A DNA stretch of 64,000 nt, taken from assembly GCA_910584935.1 (NCBI GenBank), contig CAJUDU010000005.1, forward strand, positions 1-64,000, read 5' to 3'. Position numbers and translations under genes: made by a program. Below the pieces are notes generated by a model. It ran no database searches and was not told where the DNA came from. It saw only the letters and a program-made list of their open reading frames with translations. Shown piece by piece: positions 29,544-38,642 of the stretch. The DNA is from an uncultured Butyricicoccus sp. Its GTDB lineage: Bacteria > Bacillota > Clostridia > Oscillospirales > Butyricicoccaceae. How positions within the stretch are numbered: position 1 is the first letter of the stretch; every line of letters starts with the position of its first letter.

Positions 29544-30029
29544 TTATATTTTTCTATCTGCTTTTTGATGCAGTTTGAGCATGGCAAACCGTGCAACCGG
29601 CTGCGCAATCAGTGCCTCTACCGCAAATGAAATTGCAAAATTACGTGGCCATTTGTAAAAAAACATCCGAACAGGTTCCATTGAAATATGCCGCGAACCA
29701 ATCCATGTACCGATAACCGTCAAAAAGATTGACATCAGCAGCACAGTACATAAAATATTCGCCAGGATATGTGCATTAAAACTATCTTCTTGTGCAATCA
29801 GTTTTGCCGTCATCCATTCCGCGGGCTTGTATGTCAGCAATACCAATACAATCACACTCAGCCAAATAAATGGGACAACCTGCAATGCATCCGCCCACAC
29901 ATACAGATGGAATCCTGCTTCAAAGCAGGTGATAAGTGGTGCAATGAGATTGACCGAAATGACTGAAATAATTGCCATAAATAATGCGAATTCCCGTTTT
30001 GTGCGTGGCAGTTTCATAAAAAAGTCCAT
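29544..30029 (-). CDS. DUF2798 membrane protein
   Basis: A 161-residue protein with four predicted membrane segments. It has the family features: KLPRTKREFALFMAIISVIS near the start, a second repeat with LLMSIFLTVIGTWIG, and the FFYKWPRNFAISFAVEALIAQP motif. Function unknown. The ATG at 30029 has AGGAGG. It lies alone within the insertion that splits rpsN from rpsH and, unlike its neighbours there, is intact. Part of its 5' region overlaps nothing else. Confidence 0.8.
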   Translation of the reverse strand: MDFFMKLPRTKREFALFMAIISVISVNLIAPLITCFEAGFHLYVWADALQVVPFIWLSVIVLVLLTYKPAEWMTAKLIAQEDSFNAHILANILCTVLLMSIFLTVIGTWIGSRHISMEPVRMFFYKWPRNFAISFAVEALIAQPVARFAMLKLHQKADRKI

Positions 30030-30057
30030 GATATCCTCCTAAAATTGATATAAAATG

Positions 30058-30096
30058 AAAAACAGCGTGAAACCGAAAACAATCGATTTCACGCTG
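30058..30096 (-). terminator. intrinsic terminator after rpsN
   Basis: Perfect 10-bp stem CAGCGTGAAA/TTTCACGCTG (30063-30072 with 30087-30096) followed on the minus strand by TTTTTCATTTT, 37 bases past the rpsN stop. It ends transcription of the rpsJ-rpsN half of the ribosomal operon. Confidence 0.85.
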
Positions 30097-30133
30097 AACC
30101 ATTATACGCGTATCCGCGGATGAAATTTTGAAA

Positions 30134-30319
30134 TTACCAAGAAGCCTTGCGCACGCCCGGGATCTGACCTTTGTAAGCCAGTTCACGGAAGCAGATACGG
30201 CAAATGCCGAAATCACGCAGGTAAGCATGCGGACGGCCGCAAATCTTGCAGCGGTTATAACGACGGGAAGAGAACTTCGGCGTCTTCTGCTGCTTGAGTA
30301 CCATTGCCTTTTTCGCCAT
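30134..30319 (-). CDS. rpsN: 30S ribosomal protein S14, zinc type
   Basis: A 61-residue type-Z S14 with the zinc ligands Cys24, Cys27, Cys40 and Cys43 (CKIC and CRIC). It binds the head of 16S rRNA. The ATG at 30319 has GGAGGAG. It is followed not by rpsH but by a strong terminator. Confidence 0.97.
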   Translation of the reverse strand: MAKKAMVLKQQKTPKFSSRRYNRCKICGRPHAYLRDFGICRICFRELAYKGQIPGVRKASW

Positions 30320-30336
30320 GGGGTTTCTCCTCCTTC

Positions 30337-30879
30337 TTACTTGGCAAACGGAGCGCCCATAATTGTGAGCAGCTCGCGTGCTTCTTCGTCAGTTTTTGCG
30401 GTGGTGCAGATGATGATATCCATACCACGGATCTTATCAATCTGGTCATATGAGATTTCCGGGAAAATCAGTTGTTCCTTTAAGCCAAAGGCATAGTTGC
30501 CGCGGCCGTCAAAGGAGTTGGCAGAAATGCCGCGGAAGTCACGTACACGCGGCAGCGCAACATTGAACAGACGATCAAGAAATTCCCACATACGGTCGGC
30601 ACGCAGGGTGACTTTTACGCCAACCGGCATCCCTTCACGCAGTTTGAAGTTTGCAACCGACTTTTTCGCCAGTGTAACAACTGGTTTCTGACCAGTAATC
30701 GCTGTCAGGTCGCGTACAACAGCCTCGATAACCTTCGCGTTGCCGTTTGCTTCTTTGCCGCAGCCGACATTGACAACAATCTTGTCAAGCTTCGGAATCT
30801 GCATTGGGCTTTTGTACTCGAATTTCTTCATCAGAGCAGGACGAGCTTCCGCTTCATATTTATCCTTTAATCTAGGCAT
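30337..30879 (-). CDS. rplE: 50S ribosomal protein L5
   Basis: Binds 5S rRNA and contacts P-site tRNA. The 180 residues include [16 protein letters not shown], the [21 protein letters not shown] segment and the C-terminal [18 protein letters not shown]. Good GGAGGAG before the ATG. Confidence 0.97.
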   Translation of the reverse strand: MPRLKDKYEAEARPALMKKFEYKSPMQIPKLDKIVVNVGCGKEANGNAKVIEAVVRDLTAITGQKPVVTLAKKSVANFKLREGMPVGVKVTLRADRMWEFLDRLFNVALPRVRDFRGISANSFDGRGNYAFGLKEQLIFPEISYDQIDKIRGMDIIICTTAKTDEEARELLTIMGAPFAK

Positions 30880-30897
30880 AGCTTCTCCTCCTCTTCC

Positions 30898-31215
30898 TTA
30901 AATTGTTTCGCCGCAGCGCTTGCATACGCAAGCTTTTGCGCCGTTTTCCAGGATTTTATGTGCCGGACGGGTCGGCTTGCCGCATTTCGGGCATACCTTC
31001 ATGACCTTGCAGGCACGCAATGCGCCTTCGCGCTTAACAATGCCGCCGGTTTCGCCCTGACGGCGGGGTTTGGTATGGCAGGTCACCATATTGACGCCCT
31101 CAATAACGACCATACCCTTTTTCGGGTTGACAGACAGGATTTTGCCTTTCTTGCCCTTTTCCTTGCCGGAAAGGACAATCGCGGTATCGCCTGTCTTGAC
31201 GTGCAGATTGTTCAT
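30898..31215 (-). CDS. rplX: 50S ribosomal protein L24
   Basis: Assembly initiator of the large subunit. The 105-residue protein has the KOW motif TGDTAIVLSGKEKGKKGKI and a C-terminal zinc-ribbon-like pair, Cys75/Cys78 (CPKCGK) and Cys98/Cys101 (CKRCGE), as in many Gram-positive L24 proteins. It lies between rplN and rplE. Confidence 0.96.
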   Translation of the reverse strand: MNNLHVKTGDTAIVLSGKEKGKKGKILSVNPKKGMVVIEGVNMVTCHTKPRRQGETGGIVKREGALRACKVMKVCPKCGKPTRPAHKILENGAKACVCKRCGETI

Positions 31216-31230
31216 ATTACGGCGGCCTCC

Positions 31231-31599
31231 TTACAGTACTTCAGGAGCCAGGGACAGGATCTTCATATAATCCTTGTCGCGCAGCTCACGCGCAACAGGC
31301 CCAAAGATACGGGTGCCACGCGGGTTCTTGTCTTCCTTGATGATAACAGCCGCATTCTCGTCGAAACGGATATAGCTGCCATCAGCACGGCGCAGGCCCT
31401 TGACCGAGCGGACGATAACCGCTTTGACCACGTCGCCCTTTTTCACGCCGCCGCCCGGGGTGCATTTGCGCACCGAGCAGACGATAACATCGCCAATGTT
31501 GCCATATCTACGGGTGGAGCCGCCGAGAACACGGATGCACTTCAGCTCCTTCGCGCCGCTGTTGTCAGCCGCACGCAGAAATGTTTCCTGCTGAATCAT
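31231..31599 (-). CDS. rplN: 50S ribosomal protein L14
   Basis: Intersubunit bridge protein next to the sarcin-ricin loop. The 122 residues have [20 protein letters not shown] and the signature [20 protein letters not shown], ending SLAPEVL. RBS GGAGGGG. It follows rpsQ by 12 bases. Confidence 0.97.
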   Translation of the reverse strand: MIQQETFLRAADNSGAKELKCIRVLGGSTRRYGNIGDVIVCSVRKCTPGGGVKKGDVVKAVIVRSVKGLRRADGSYIRFDENAAVIIKEDKNPRGTRIFGPVARELRDKDYMKILSLAPEVL

Positions 31600-31611
31600 G
31601 TGTTCCCCTCC

Positions 31612-31869
31612 TTACTTCGCCTTTTCGATGATTTCGACCAGACGCCAGCGCTTGTCCTTGGAAAGCGGGCGGGTCTCCATTACTTTTACCTTGTCGCCGA
31701 TTTTGCACTCATTGTTTTCGTCGTGCGCTTTCAGCTTGTAGGTACGCTTCATAACCTTTTTATACAAAGGATGCTGTACGCTATCCTCAATCGCTACTAC
31801 GATTGTCTTATCCATCTTATCGGATACGACTTTGCCCACGCGGGTCTTGCGTAACGCTCTCTCGCTCAA
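31612..31869 (-). CDS. rpsQ: 30S ribosomal protein S17
   Basis: An 85-residue OB-fold 16S rRNA binder with [20 protein letters not shown] and the C-terminal [21 protein letters not shown]. The start codon is TTG at 31869 with GGAGGTAAG upstream; no ATG fits the family start. Confidence 0.95.
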   Translation of the reverse strand: MSERALRKTRVGKVVSDKMDKTIVVAIEDSVQHPLYKKVMKRTYKLKAHDENNECKIGDKVKVMETRPLSKDKRWRLVEIIEKAK

Positions 31870-31883
31870 CTTCGCTTACCTCC

Positions 31884-32084
31884 TTACTTTGCCGCAAGCT
31901 GAAGCTCGCGGAGAACGGTGTTGACACGCGCAATATCGCGCTTCACTTCAGTAATCCTGTTGACGTTGTCAAGCTGGTTGGTAGCGTGCTGAAGACGAAG
32001 GTTGAAGAGGTCCTTCTTCAGCTCAGCGAGCTTTGTCTGAAGCTCTTCAGCAGTCAGCTCTCTAATCTCTTTTGCCTTCATCAT
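31884..32084 (-). CDS. rpmC: 50S ribosomal protein L29
   Basis: A 66-residue helical-hairpin protein at the tunnel exit ([30 protein letters not shown]). Two successive ATG codons begin it and overlap the rplP stop, so the exact start may be 32084 or 32081. Confidence 0.95.
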   Translation of the reverse strand: MMKAKEIRELTAEELQTKLAELKKDLFNLRLQHATNQLDNVNRITEVKRDIARVNTVLRELQLAAK

Positions 32085-32509
32085 TTTTCACCACCATTCT
32101 CGGTTTCGCGGGCAACAAACTTGGTTTTGCAGGGCAGCTTATGGCTTGCCAAACGGAGTGCCTCGCGTGCAGTATCTTCGGATACGCCGGCAATCTCAAA
32201 CAGGATGCGGCCCGGCTTGACAACTGCAACCCAGTATTCCGGTGAACCTTTACCGGAACCCATGCGGGTTTCGGCAGGCTTTTCGGTAACCGGCTTGTCA
32301 GGGAAAATCTTGATCCAGACTTTGCCGCCGCGCTTGGTATAACGGGTCATCGCGATACGGGCAGCTTCAATCTGGTTGGAGGTGATCCAGCATGGCTCGG
32401 TTGCCATCAAGCCGTATTCACCATATGCAACGAAATTACCGCGCAGTGCCTTGCCTTTCAGGCGGCCACGATGCACGCGACGGTATTTAACTCTCTTTGG
32501 GAGCAGCAT
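32081..32509 (-). CDS. rplP: 50S ribosomal protein L16
   Basis: Large-subunit protein at the A site and central protuberance. The 142 residues begin [20 protein letters not shown] and include the [20 protein letters not shown] signature. The start overlaps the rpsC stop by one base (TAATG) and its stop overlaps rpmC, so three genes are translationally coupled. Confidence 0.97.
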   Translation of the reverse strand: MLLPKRVKYRRVHRGRLKGKALRGNFVAYGEYGLMATEPCWITSNQIEAARIAMTRYTKRGGKVWIKIFPDKPVTEKPAETRMGSGKGSPEYWVAVVKPGRILFEIAGVSEDTAREALRLASHKLPCKTKFVARETENGGEK

Positions 32510-33297
32510 TAGCGGTTGCCTCCTTCCTGGCGACGATCCTGGCGGGGCGCACGGCGGTCACCGCGGTCATTGCCACGGCGGCGACGGTCGCCATCACGGC
32601 GGTCACGGCGGTCACGGCGTTCAAATGCCGGCTTTGGTGCTTCGATAGAGCGGCCAAGGCGCGGACCACCGGTCAGCACTTCACCCTTGTAGATCCAGAC
32701 CTTGACGCCGATTTTGCCATAGGTTGTGTTTGCTTCGGCAAAGCCATAGTCAATATCTGCACGCAGGGTTTGCAGCGGGATAGTGCCTTCATGGTAATGT
32801 TCGCTGCGAGCGATTTCGGCGCCGCCTAAACGACCACCACAAGCAACTTTGATTCCCTTTGCGCCCATGCGCATTGCACGGCCCATCGCCTGCTTCATCG
32901 CACGGCGGAACGAAATACGTTTTTCAAGCTGTGCCGCGATATTCTCTGCAACCAGGGTTGCGTTGGTATCTGGGTTCTTGATTTCGATGATGGAAAGCTT
33001 TGCTGGCTTGCCAATCATTTTGGAAACCTCTGCCTGCAATTTTTCAATCTTTTCGCCGCCAGGCCCAATCACAAAGCCTGGGCGCGCACACTGGATAAGC
33101 ACACGGACATCCTTGGTGGTGCGTTCGATTTCGATTGCTGGGACGCCAGCGTCCTTCAGCAGGTCTTTAAGGTATTTGCGGATATTATAGTCTTCCACGA
33201 GGAGATCGCCAAAGATATTGTCTTTTGCGAACCAACGGGAATCCCAATTCTTGATTACACCGACACGAAGACCGTTCGGATTCACTTTCTGGCCCAT
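32509..33297 (-). CDS. rpsC: 30S ribosomal protein S3
   Basis: Small-subunit protein lining the mRNA entry channel, with a KH domain ([24 protein letters not shown]) and a C-terminal S3 domain. At 262 residues it is some 40 longer than usual: after about residue 220 it carries an Arg/Asp-rich repetitive tail ([11 protein letters not shown] and similar), encoded by 32512-32630, presumably disordered. Confidence 0.97.
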   Translation of the reverse strand: MGQKVNPNGLRVGVIKNWDSRWFAKDNIFGDLLVEDYNIRKYLKDLLKDAGVPAIEIERTTKDVRVLIQCARPGFVIGPGGEKIEKLQAEVSKMIGKPAKLSIIEIKNPDTNATLVAENIAAQLEKRISFRRAMKQAMGRAMRMGAKGIKVACGGRLGGAEIARSEHYHEGTIPLQTLRADIDYGFAEANTTYGKIGVKVWIYKGEVLTGGPRLGRSIEAPKPAFERRDRRDRRDGDRRRRGNDRGDRRAPRQDRRQEGGNR

Positions 33298-33311
33298 TGT
33301 TTAACCTCCCC

Positions 33312-33647
33312 TTATTCTTTCTCTGCGAGAACCAAGGTTACATGAGAGGTTCTCTTCAGGATGCGGAATGCGCGGCCCTGCGCGCGCGGCATAATACGCT
33401 TCATAATCGGACCTGGCGCAACATGGACTTCCTTGACATACAGGTTGCCGGTATCCATGTTATGGTTGTTCTCCGCGTTTGCCAGCGCGCTCTTCAGCAG
33501 CTTGGACATCACTTCGGAGGCAGCCTTGGGGGTGTTCATAATGATAGCCATTGCGGTGCCCGCGTCTTTGCCGCGGATGAGGTCGCAGATGAGCTTCATC
33601 TTACGCGGGGTCATGCGGACGTTCCTGACAATTGCTTTTGCTTCCAT
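33312..33647 (-). CDS. rplV: 50S ribosomal protein L22
   Basis: Tunnel-constriction protein; its beta hairpin is a known site of macrolide resistance mutations. The 111 residues contain [19 protein letters not shown] and the hairpin region around [30 protein letters not shown]. It follows rpsS by 15 bases. Confidence 0.97.
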   Translation of the reverse strand: MEAKAIVRNVRMTPRKMKLICDLIRGKDAGTAMAIIMNTPKAASEVMSKLLKSALANAENNHNMDTGNLYVKEVHVAPGPIMKRIMPRAQGRAFRILKRTSHVTLVLAEKE

Positions 33648-33662
33648 TTGTTCGTCCTCCCT

Positions 33663-33944
33663 TTACTTGCCATTGTTGGAGGTCTTGCTGCCCGCATGGC
33701 CCCTGTAAGTGCGGGTGGGGGCGAACTCGCCCAGCTTATGACCTACCATATCTTCGGTAACATATACCGGCACGTGTTTGCGGCCGTCATGTACCGCAAT
33801 GGTATGGCCGACGAACTCCGGGAAAATTGTGGATGCGCGGGACCAGGTCTTGAGGACCTTCTTTTCGCCGCTTTCATTCATGCTGATGACTCTTTTGTAA
33901 AGCTCAGGAGCCACAAAAGGGCCCTTCTTAACGCTTCTGCCCAT
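33663..33944 (-). CDS. rpsS: 30S ribosomal protein S19
   Basis: A 93-residue head protein partnering S13. It shows [14 protein letters not shown] and the signature [31 protein letters not shown] near the centre, read in two parts. It lies between rplB and rplV. Confidence 0.97.
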   Translation of the reverse strand: MGRSVKKGPFVAPELYKRVISMNESGEKKVLKTWSRASTIFPEFVGHTIAVHDGRKHVPVYVTEDMVGHKLGEFAPTRTYRGHAGSKTSNNGK

Positions 33945-33962
33945 ATTTCTGTTCTCCTTTCC

Positions 33963-34796
33963 TTACTTACCACCGCGGCGGCGGACAATTTGTTTATCAG
34001 TGCGGCTGTTCTTCTTGCGGGTCTTGTAACCCATTGCCGGTTTGCCCCATGGGGTAACTGGAGATGGACGGCCGATTGGGCTCTTGCCTTCGCCACCGCC
34101 ATGTGGGTGGTCACACGGGTTCATAACGCTGCCGCGCACGGTCGGGCGAATGCCCATATGACGGCTGCGGCCTGCTTTACCCAGCTGCACATTGGAATGG
34201 TCTGCATTGCCGACAACACCAATGGTTGCTTTGCATTCCAGGCGGACGTAACGCAGTTCGCCGGAGGGCAGGCGAATCATGGCTTTGCCGTTTTCCTTTG
34301 CCATAAGCTGTGCGCCAACACCTGCTGAACGCACAAGCTGTGCGCCCTTGCCAGGGTACAGCTCAATGTTATGAATCACGGTACCAACCGGAATGTTGGC
34401 AACCGGCAGGCAGTTGCCTGGCTTGATATCAGCGGTAGATGAAGAAATAACCTTATCGCCAACCTTCAGACCTTCTGGCGCCAGGATATAGGCTTTTACA
34501 CCGTCTTCATACTGCACCAGCGCGATGTTTGCCGAACGGTTCGGGTCATATTCAAGTGTCATAACGGTTGCTGGCATATCCAGCTTCTGGCGCTTGAAAT
34601 CAATGACACGGTATTTTTTCTTGTTGCCGCCGCCATGATGGCGCACGGTGATACGGCCATAGCTGTTGCGCCCAGCCGTTTTTTTCAACTTTTCGAGAAG
34701 GCTTTTCTCGGGCTTCACCTTGGACAAGTCCGCCTTGGACAGCGTTGTCATATTGCGGCGGGACGGTGTCGTCGGGTTGAAAGTCTTAATCGCCAT
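33963..34796 (-). CDS. rplB: 50S ribosomal protein L2
   Basis: Essential for subunit association and peptidyl transfer. The 277 residues start [16 protein letters not shown] and include [19 protein letters not shown] and the peptidyl-transferase-proximal [20 protein letters not shown] chose the ATG at 34796; an in-frame TTG four codons upstream abuts the AAGGAG and is too close to use it. Confidence 0.97.
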   Translation of the reverse strand: MAIKTFNPTTPSRRNMTTLSKADLSKVKPEKSLLEKLKKTAGRNSYGRITVRHHGGGNKKKYRVIDFKRQKLDMPATVMTLEYDPNRSANIALVQYEDGVKAYILAPEGLKVGDKVISSSTADIKPGNCLPVANIPVGTVIHNIELYPGKGAQLVRSAGVGAQLMAKENGKAMIRLPSGELRYVRLECKATIGVVGNADHSNVQLGKAGRSRHMGIRPTVRGSVMNPCDHPHGGGEGKSPIGRPSPVTPWGKPAMGYKTRKKNSRTDKQIVRRRGGK

Positions 34797-34875
34797 TGTG
34801 TTTTTCAACTCCTTCTGTTGCTTATCGGGGTGGCATCCCCATATGTGCGGCCTGCTGCCGCGCCCCTGTCGGGGG

Positions 34876-35169
34876 TTACATCATATTCTCAAAGATTTCA
34901 ATCTTTTTCGAATCAGGGGTCAGTGTGACAACTGCTTTTTTGATATCCGGGCGCTTGCCGCGGTAAACGCCCATGCGCTTCCACTTGCCCGGGATTTTGA
35001 TGGTGTTGACCTTTGCGACCTTAACACCAAAAACCTCTTCCACAGCCTTTTTGATTTCGATTTTGCCCGCGCTTGGTGCAACTTCAAACACATATTTGTT
35101 GTCTGAAATGCCTTCCATGGAGCGTTCGGTAATAATCGGCTTGCGAATCACGTCATGTGCGAATTTCAT
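34876..35169 (-). CDS. rplW: 50S ribosomal protein L23
   Basis: Tunnel-exit protein that docks trigger factor and SRP. The 97 residues show [42 protein letters not shown] and [13 protein letters not shown]. Its start overlaps the rplD stop by one base (TAATG). Confidence 0.96.
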   Translation of the reverse strand: MKFAHDVIRKPIITERSMEGISDNKYVFEVAPSAGKIEIKKAVEEVFGVKVAKVNTIKIPGKWKRMGVYRGKRPDIKKAVVTLTPDSKKIEIFENMM

Positions 35170-35792
35170 TATGCGTATACCTCCTCGAGCTTGGCAACCG
35201 CTGCCTTGTCGATGATGAACCGGTCAGCGTTGAGGATGTCGTAAACATTCAGCGTGCTGGCAATGGTGGTGCGTACGCCTGGGATGTTCGCCGCAGAACG
35301 GACAATGTTCTGACGGGATTCTGGGGTGACAACCAGGCTCTTACCCTCCGCGCCAATGTTTTTCAGGAAGCCGGCAAATACCTTGGTCTTGATTTCACCC
35401 ATATCGAGGTTATCAATCACGATGATTTCCTCAGCGGCTGCCTTGGCGGACAGGGCGGAAAGCATTGCCAGACGGCGCAGTTTCTTATTGAGTGTATAGC
35501 GGTAGCTGCGCGGCTTGGGACCGAGCGCAATGCCGCCATGTGTCCACTGTGGGGAACGGATAGAGCCCTGGCGCGCACGGCCGGTGCCCTTCTGACGCCA
35601 CGGCTTAATGCCGCCGCCGCGTACTTCCGCGCGGGTCAGTGTGGACTGGGTTCCCTGGCGCTTGTTTGCCAGATGGTTCTTGACGACCGCGTGCATTGCG
35701 GATACGTTTGGCTCAATGCCGAATACGGCGGCATTCAGCTCCAATTCGCCGGTCTGTTCGCCGGCCATATTATAAACCTTTACTGTAGGCAT
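35169..35792 (-). CDS. rplD: 50S ribosomal protein L4
   Basis: Tunnel protein; in E. coli L4 also represses the S10 operon. The 207 residues include the tunnel loop region KPWRQKGTGRARQGSIRSPQW and the core LNKKLRRLAMLSALSAKA. RBS AGGAGG. It lies between rplC and rplW. Confidence 0.97.
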   Translation of the reverse strand: MPTVKVYNMAGEQTGELELNAAVFGIEPNVSAMHAVVKNHLANKRQGTQSTLTRAEVRGGGIKPWRQKGTGRARQGSIRSPQWTHGGIALGPKPRSYRYTLNKKLRRLAMLSALSAKAAAEEIIVIDNLDMGEIKTKVFAGFLKNIGAEGKSLVVTPESRQNIVRSAANIPGVRTTIASTLNVYDILNADRFIIDKAAVAKLEEVYA

Positions 35793-35810
35793 TCGTATTT
35801 CCTCCTCCCC

Positions 35811-36512
35811 TTACTTTCTTGCAGAAGCCTTCTGCGGGTTCTTGCTTACCGAAGCGGACGGACCCTTCTTCTCTGGGTTCTTCTTGACCGTGTTCTTCAG
35901 GAACACAATGCCGCCCTTAGGGCCGGGGATTGCGCCGCAAACGGCAATGAGGTTCAGTTCTGGGTCAACTTTAACCACGTCAAGGTTTTGTACCGTGACC
36001 TGTTCGTTGCCCAAGTGGCCAGGCATCATTTTGCCTTTCATAATCTTGGAAGGGTCAGAGCAGGCGCCCATGGAACCTTGGTGGCGGTGCATTGGACCTG
36101 CACCATGGCTCATCGGGGAACGACCTGCGTTGAAGCGCTTGATAACGCCTGCAAAGCCTTTGCCCTTGGATGTGCCGGTTACGTCTACATAATCGCCAAC
36201 TGCAAACATATCCGCCTTGATTTCATCACCAGGCTGGAACATGGAGCAGTCTTCAAAACGGAACTCACGCAAGTGCTTTTTCACAGCCGCGCCAGCCTTT
36301 TTCAGGTGGCCGAGTTCCGGCTTGTTCAGTTTCTTTTCTTTGACGTCTTCAAAACCGAGCTGGACGGCTGCATAGCCTTCCTTTTCAACGGTCTTGACCT
36401 GGGTGACAATGCAGGGACCGGCTTCAATTACGGTTACCGGGATAACCTTGCCGTCAGCGTCAAAAATCTGGGTCATACCGACTTTTTTGCCGATGATTGC
36501 CTTGTTCAGCAT
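35811..36512 (-). CDS. rplC: 50S ribosomal protein L3
   Basis: Early assembly protein near the peptidyl-transferase centre. The 233 residues contain [38 protein letters not shown] and the loop [21 protein letters not shown] Lys/Ser/Ala-rich C-terminal tail of about 25 residues ([15 protein letters not shown]) is longer than in most homologues. Confidence 0.96.
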   Translation of the reverse strand: MLNKAIIGKKVGMTQIFDADGKVIPVTVIEAGPCIVTQVKTVEKEGYAAVQLGFEDVKEKKLNKPELGHLKKAGAAVKKHLREFRFEDCSMFQPGDEIKADMFAVGDYVDVTGTSKGKGFAGVIKRFNAGRSPMSHGAGPMHRHQGSMGACSDPSKIMKGKMMPGHLGNEQVTVQNLDVVKVDPELNLIAVCGAIPGPKGGIVFLKNTVKKNPEKKGPSASVSKNPQKASARK

Positions 36513-36539
36513 TTATGTTTTCCTCCTTAAAGGTTATTG

Positions 36540-36564
36540 GTTGGCAGGGCTTTTGCCTGCCAAC
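36540..36564 (-). promoter_or_regulatory. hairpin in the rpsJ-rplC gap
   Basis: Perfect 9-bp stem GTTGGCAGG/CCTGCCAAC (36540-36548 with 36556-36564, 7-base loop) 28 bases upstream of rplC. The 168-base gap is long for this operon, so an RNA element controlling rplC translation is plausible. Confidence 0.4.
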
Positions 36565-36681
36565 TTGACCCCGCCGCGCGTATCGCGGCCAGGCAGCAAG
36601 CTACCGGTTGGGTTAGTCCAGCAGTTTGTAGCAAAATAATGAAAATTTCGCAGGATACCTGCTCCTGCTGCCGCGTTTGCC

Positions 36682-36993
36682 TTAAAGCTTGATTTCGATT
36701 TCCACGCCAGCGGGCAAATCCAGGGTCATTAACGATTCCACAGTTTTCTGGCCCGGATTTACGATATCAATCAGGCGTTTATGGGTACGGCGTTCAAATT
36801 GTTCACGGCTATCCTTATATTTATGGACAGCGCGCAGGATGGTAATGATTTCTTTTTCAGTCGGCAGCGGGATGGGACCGGAAACTTTTGCGCCGGTGCG
36901 CTTTGCGGTTTCAACGATTTTTTCTGCGGACTGGTCAATCAGCTCATGGTCGTATGCCTTTAAACGGATACGAATTTTTTCAGCGTTTGCCAT
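36682..36993 (-). CDS. rpsJ: 30S ribosomal protein S10
   Basis: First gene of the S10 operon; S10 (NusE) is a small-subunit head protein and antitermination factor. The 103 residues begin [24 protein letters not shown] and contain [30 protein letters not shown] across the NusB-binding loop. RBS GGAGGAAA. Confidence 0.97.
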   Translation of the reverse strand: MANAEKIRIRLKAYDHELIDQSAEKIVETAKRTGAKVSGPIPLPTEKEIITILRAVHKYKDSREQFERRTHKRLIDIVNPGQKTVESLMTLDLPAGVEIEIKL

Positions 36994-37320
36994 TTTGGGG
37001 TTTCCTCCTTAATTGTCGTACAGCTTAATGATAAAGTGTCGACTGGTTACGGAGAGATACTGCAACCCTGCCCCGCGTATCGCGGGCGGGCATGAAAATA
37101 ACCGGCTGCATTTTCGCCAATCCGGTCAGGTGGACGCAGGCGGTTCCAGCGGTCGGCTGCCCGGCATAAACCGGAAGTCCCGAACTGACACAGGAACATT
37201 GCGTTTTACAAATAAGCAGTTTTCTCAACCGCCCGATTGTCGGACCTACTCCGCCGAAGTTACCTGGGGCTGCCCCAGCAATCTCCGACATCATCGCTTT
37301 TTCCTGATTTCTCACAGGTG
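36994..37320 (-). promoter_or_regulatory. long structured leader of the S10 operon
   Basis: About 330 bases separate the predicted start of transcription from rpsJ. The leader has strong local hairpins, for example CTGGGG/CCCCAG near 37264-37278, CCGG/CCGG near 37161-37174 and CCCGCG/CGCGGG (37072-37086). One frame stays open for 96 codons from a GTG at 37315 but has no clear ribosome binding site. By analogy with S10 leaders elsewhere this is probably an autoregulatory RNA; the family is not identified. Confidence 0.45.
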
Positions 37321-37327
37321 CTTTTAT

Positions 37328-37356
37328 AGATTACATCATTCTGCCTGTATTGTCAA
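37328..37356 (-). promoter_or_regulatory. sigma-A promoter of the S10 operon
   Basis: Minus-strand perfect TTGACA (37351-37356) and, after 17 bases, TAATCT (37328-37333). The -10 box is weak, with overlapping alternatives TGTAAT and TATAAA, but the perfect -35 in a divergent gap before rpsJ makes this the likely origin of the ribosomal transcript. Confidence 0.6.
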
Positions 37357-37408
37357 GAGGAATTTTGAATTTTTTTTGCGGCAAGCGGCACAATCCGCAA
37401 ATTTATAA

Positions 37409-37437
37409 TAGCAATCCTCTGTGCAGCCTGCTATAAT
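37409..37437 (+). promoter_or_regulatory. promoter of the AraC regulator gene
   Basis: Perfect TATAAT (37432-37437), 17-base spacer and a poor -35 TAGCAA (37409-37414), 46 bases upstream of the start codon. A poor -35 is common for activator-dependent promoters. Confidence 0.45.
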
Positions 37438-37482
37438 ATCCATAACCAAATGAAACAATCTGCATAAGGGGACTTTTAAAAT

Positions 37483-38331
37483 ATGATTCATATGTATGCA
37501 ATCCCAACCAACACACTGGCATCCCCCTGCCCAGGGCAGCCCCGTATGGCATACCTTACTGATTCGATGGCAAGCGGCGGCGCCGCGCTGCGTGCTGTCC
37601 ACAGCCATACAGAAATTGTGGAAATCAGCTTTGTTTATGAAGGTCATGGCACCCATTATATTGATGGATGGGAGTACCACAGCACACCAGGCGATATCCT
37701 GCTTTACCCGGCAAACCGACTGCACCAGGATTGCGCCGCCAATGATGAACAGATGCGGCTGTTCCTTTGCGGCATCATTGGGCTTGACACTATATCCGCT
37801 TGGGATGCCCTGCCCCCAAACCGCCGCCTTCTCAAAAGCGGACGGTATGCTGATTTTATCTTGCAGGGATTTCGGGTGCTCGAATATGATTTGAAAGGAC
37901 AGCTGTTAGAGGCACCCCTGCTTGCACAGGGGTTTTTACAGTCGCTTTTGACAATTATCCATGCTTTGCAGGACGAAGCCCAGGATATTCCCAGCGCCGA
38001 AGGCGCCGCTAGTTTGGCAGAGGAAATGCGCCAATATATCGACCAGAATTATGCACAGAGTTTTTCGCTGGATGATTTGGCACAGCAATTTCATATTAAC
38101 CGGTTCTATGCTTCCCATGTGTTTTCAGAATGCTTTGGCAGCTCGCCCATGCAGTACCGCACACGCAGGCGCATTGACGAGGCACAATCTCTGCTGACCA
38201 GTACCGATGGAAACATTACGTATATCGCTAGTATTGTGGGCTATGACGACCCAAACCGGTTTACCCAAGTATTTTCCAAACTCGTCGGCATATCCCCACG
38301 GAAATACCGCGACCAGAATTTACGCCCCTAG
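37483..38331 (+). CDS. AraC family transcriptional regulator
   Basis: Probably a ligand-responsive activator. The 282-residue protein has an N-terminal cupin sensor (about 15-100; HSHTEIVEISFVYEGHGTHY and TPGDILLYPANRLHQD) and a C-terminal pair of helix-turn-helix motifs (about 180-280) with SFSLDDLAQQFHINRFYASH and the hallmark IASIVGYDDPNRFTQVFSKL followed by SPRKYR. RBS AAGGGGA. It is divergent from the S10 operon and followed by convergent rqcP, so its targets are not obvious from the neighbours. Confidence 0.9.
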   Translation: MIHMYAIPTNTLASPCPGQPRMAYLTDSMASGGAALRAVHSHTEIVEISFVYEGHGTHYIDGWEYHSTPGDILLYPANRLHQDCAANDEQMRLFLCGIIGLDTISAWDALPPNRRLLKSGRYADFILQGFRVLEYDLKGQLLEAPLLAQGFLQSLLTIIHALQDEAQDIPSAEGAASLAEEMRQYIDQNYAQSFSLDDLAQQFHINRFYASHVFSECFGSSPMQYRTRRRIDEAQSLLTSTDGNITYIASIVGYDDPNRFTQVFSKLVGISPRKYRDQNLRP

Positions 38332-38402
38332 TCGCCAAAACAATTTGCCTTAACTGAAATAAATTTCTATCATATATCTACACAAAACGTGTGATTTATC
38401 GC

Positions 38403-38642
38403 TTATATTTCGCGATAAAGCCCTGCCGCATCATTTTTCAGCACATGGTCTGCCACTGCCAGTACCTCTACTTTCATCGTGCGTTGTCCAAATGCGATTT
38501 CTATAATATCGCCAACTTTTACTTGATAAGACGCCTTTGCCGCTCGCCCATTTACCATAATGCGCGCCGCATCACAGGCGTCGTTTGCAATGGTGCGCCG
38601 TTTAATTAGGCGCGATACTTTTAAATATTTGTCTAACCGCAT
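38403..38642 (-). CDS. rqcP: S4-domain ribosome quality control factor RqcP
   Basis: Small 79-residue S4 RNA-binding protein matching Bacillus YabO/RqcP, which works with RqcH in C-terminal alanine tailing of stalled nascent chains on 50S subunits. It starts MRLDKYLKVSRLIKRRTIAN and has the FGQRTMKVEVLAV strand. It overlaps the end of hup by 10 bases and shares the mazG-yabO order with Bacillus. Hsp15 is the other family possibility. Confidence 0.85.
   Translation of the reverse strand: MRLDKYLKVSRLIKRRTIANDACDAARIMVNGRAAKASYQVKVGDIIEIAFGQRTMKVEVLAVADHVLKNDAAGLYREI

Noticed and set aside
32520..32669. GC-rich repetitive frames opposite the S3 tail, at first sight a repeat array
   Set aside because: They are shadows of the Arg/Asp codon repeat in rpsC; no spacer pattern as in a CRISPR array.
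37025..37315. 96-codon minus-strand frame in the S10 leader as a protein gene
   Set aside because: GTG start without ribosome binding site, lies within a highly structured leader; kept only as part of the leader finding.
38395..38419. Hairpin TTTATCGC/GCGATAAA at the rqcP end as a terminator
   Set aside because: It overlaps the rqcP stop codon, is AT-rich and lacks a clean T tract.
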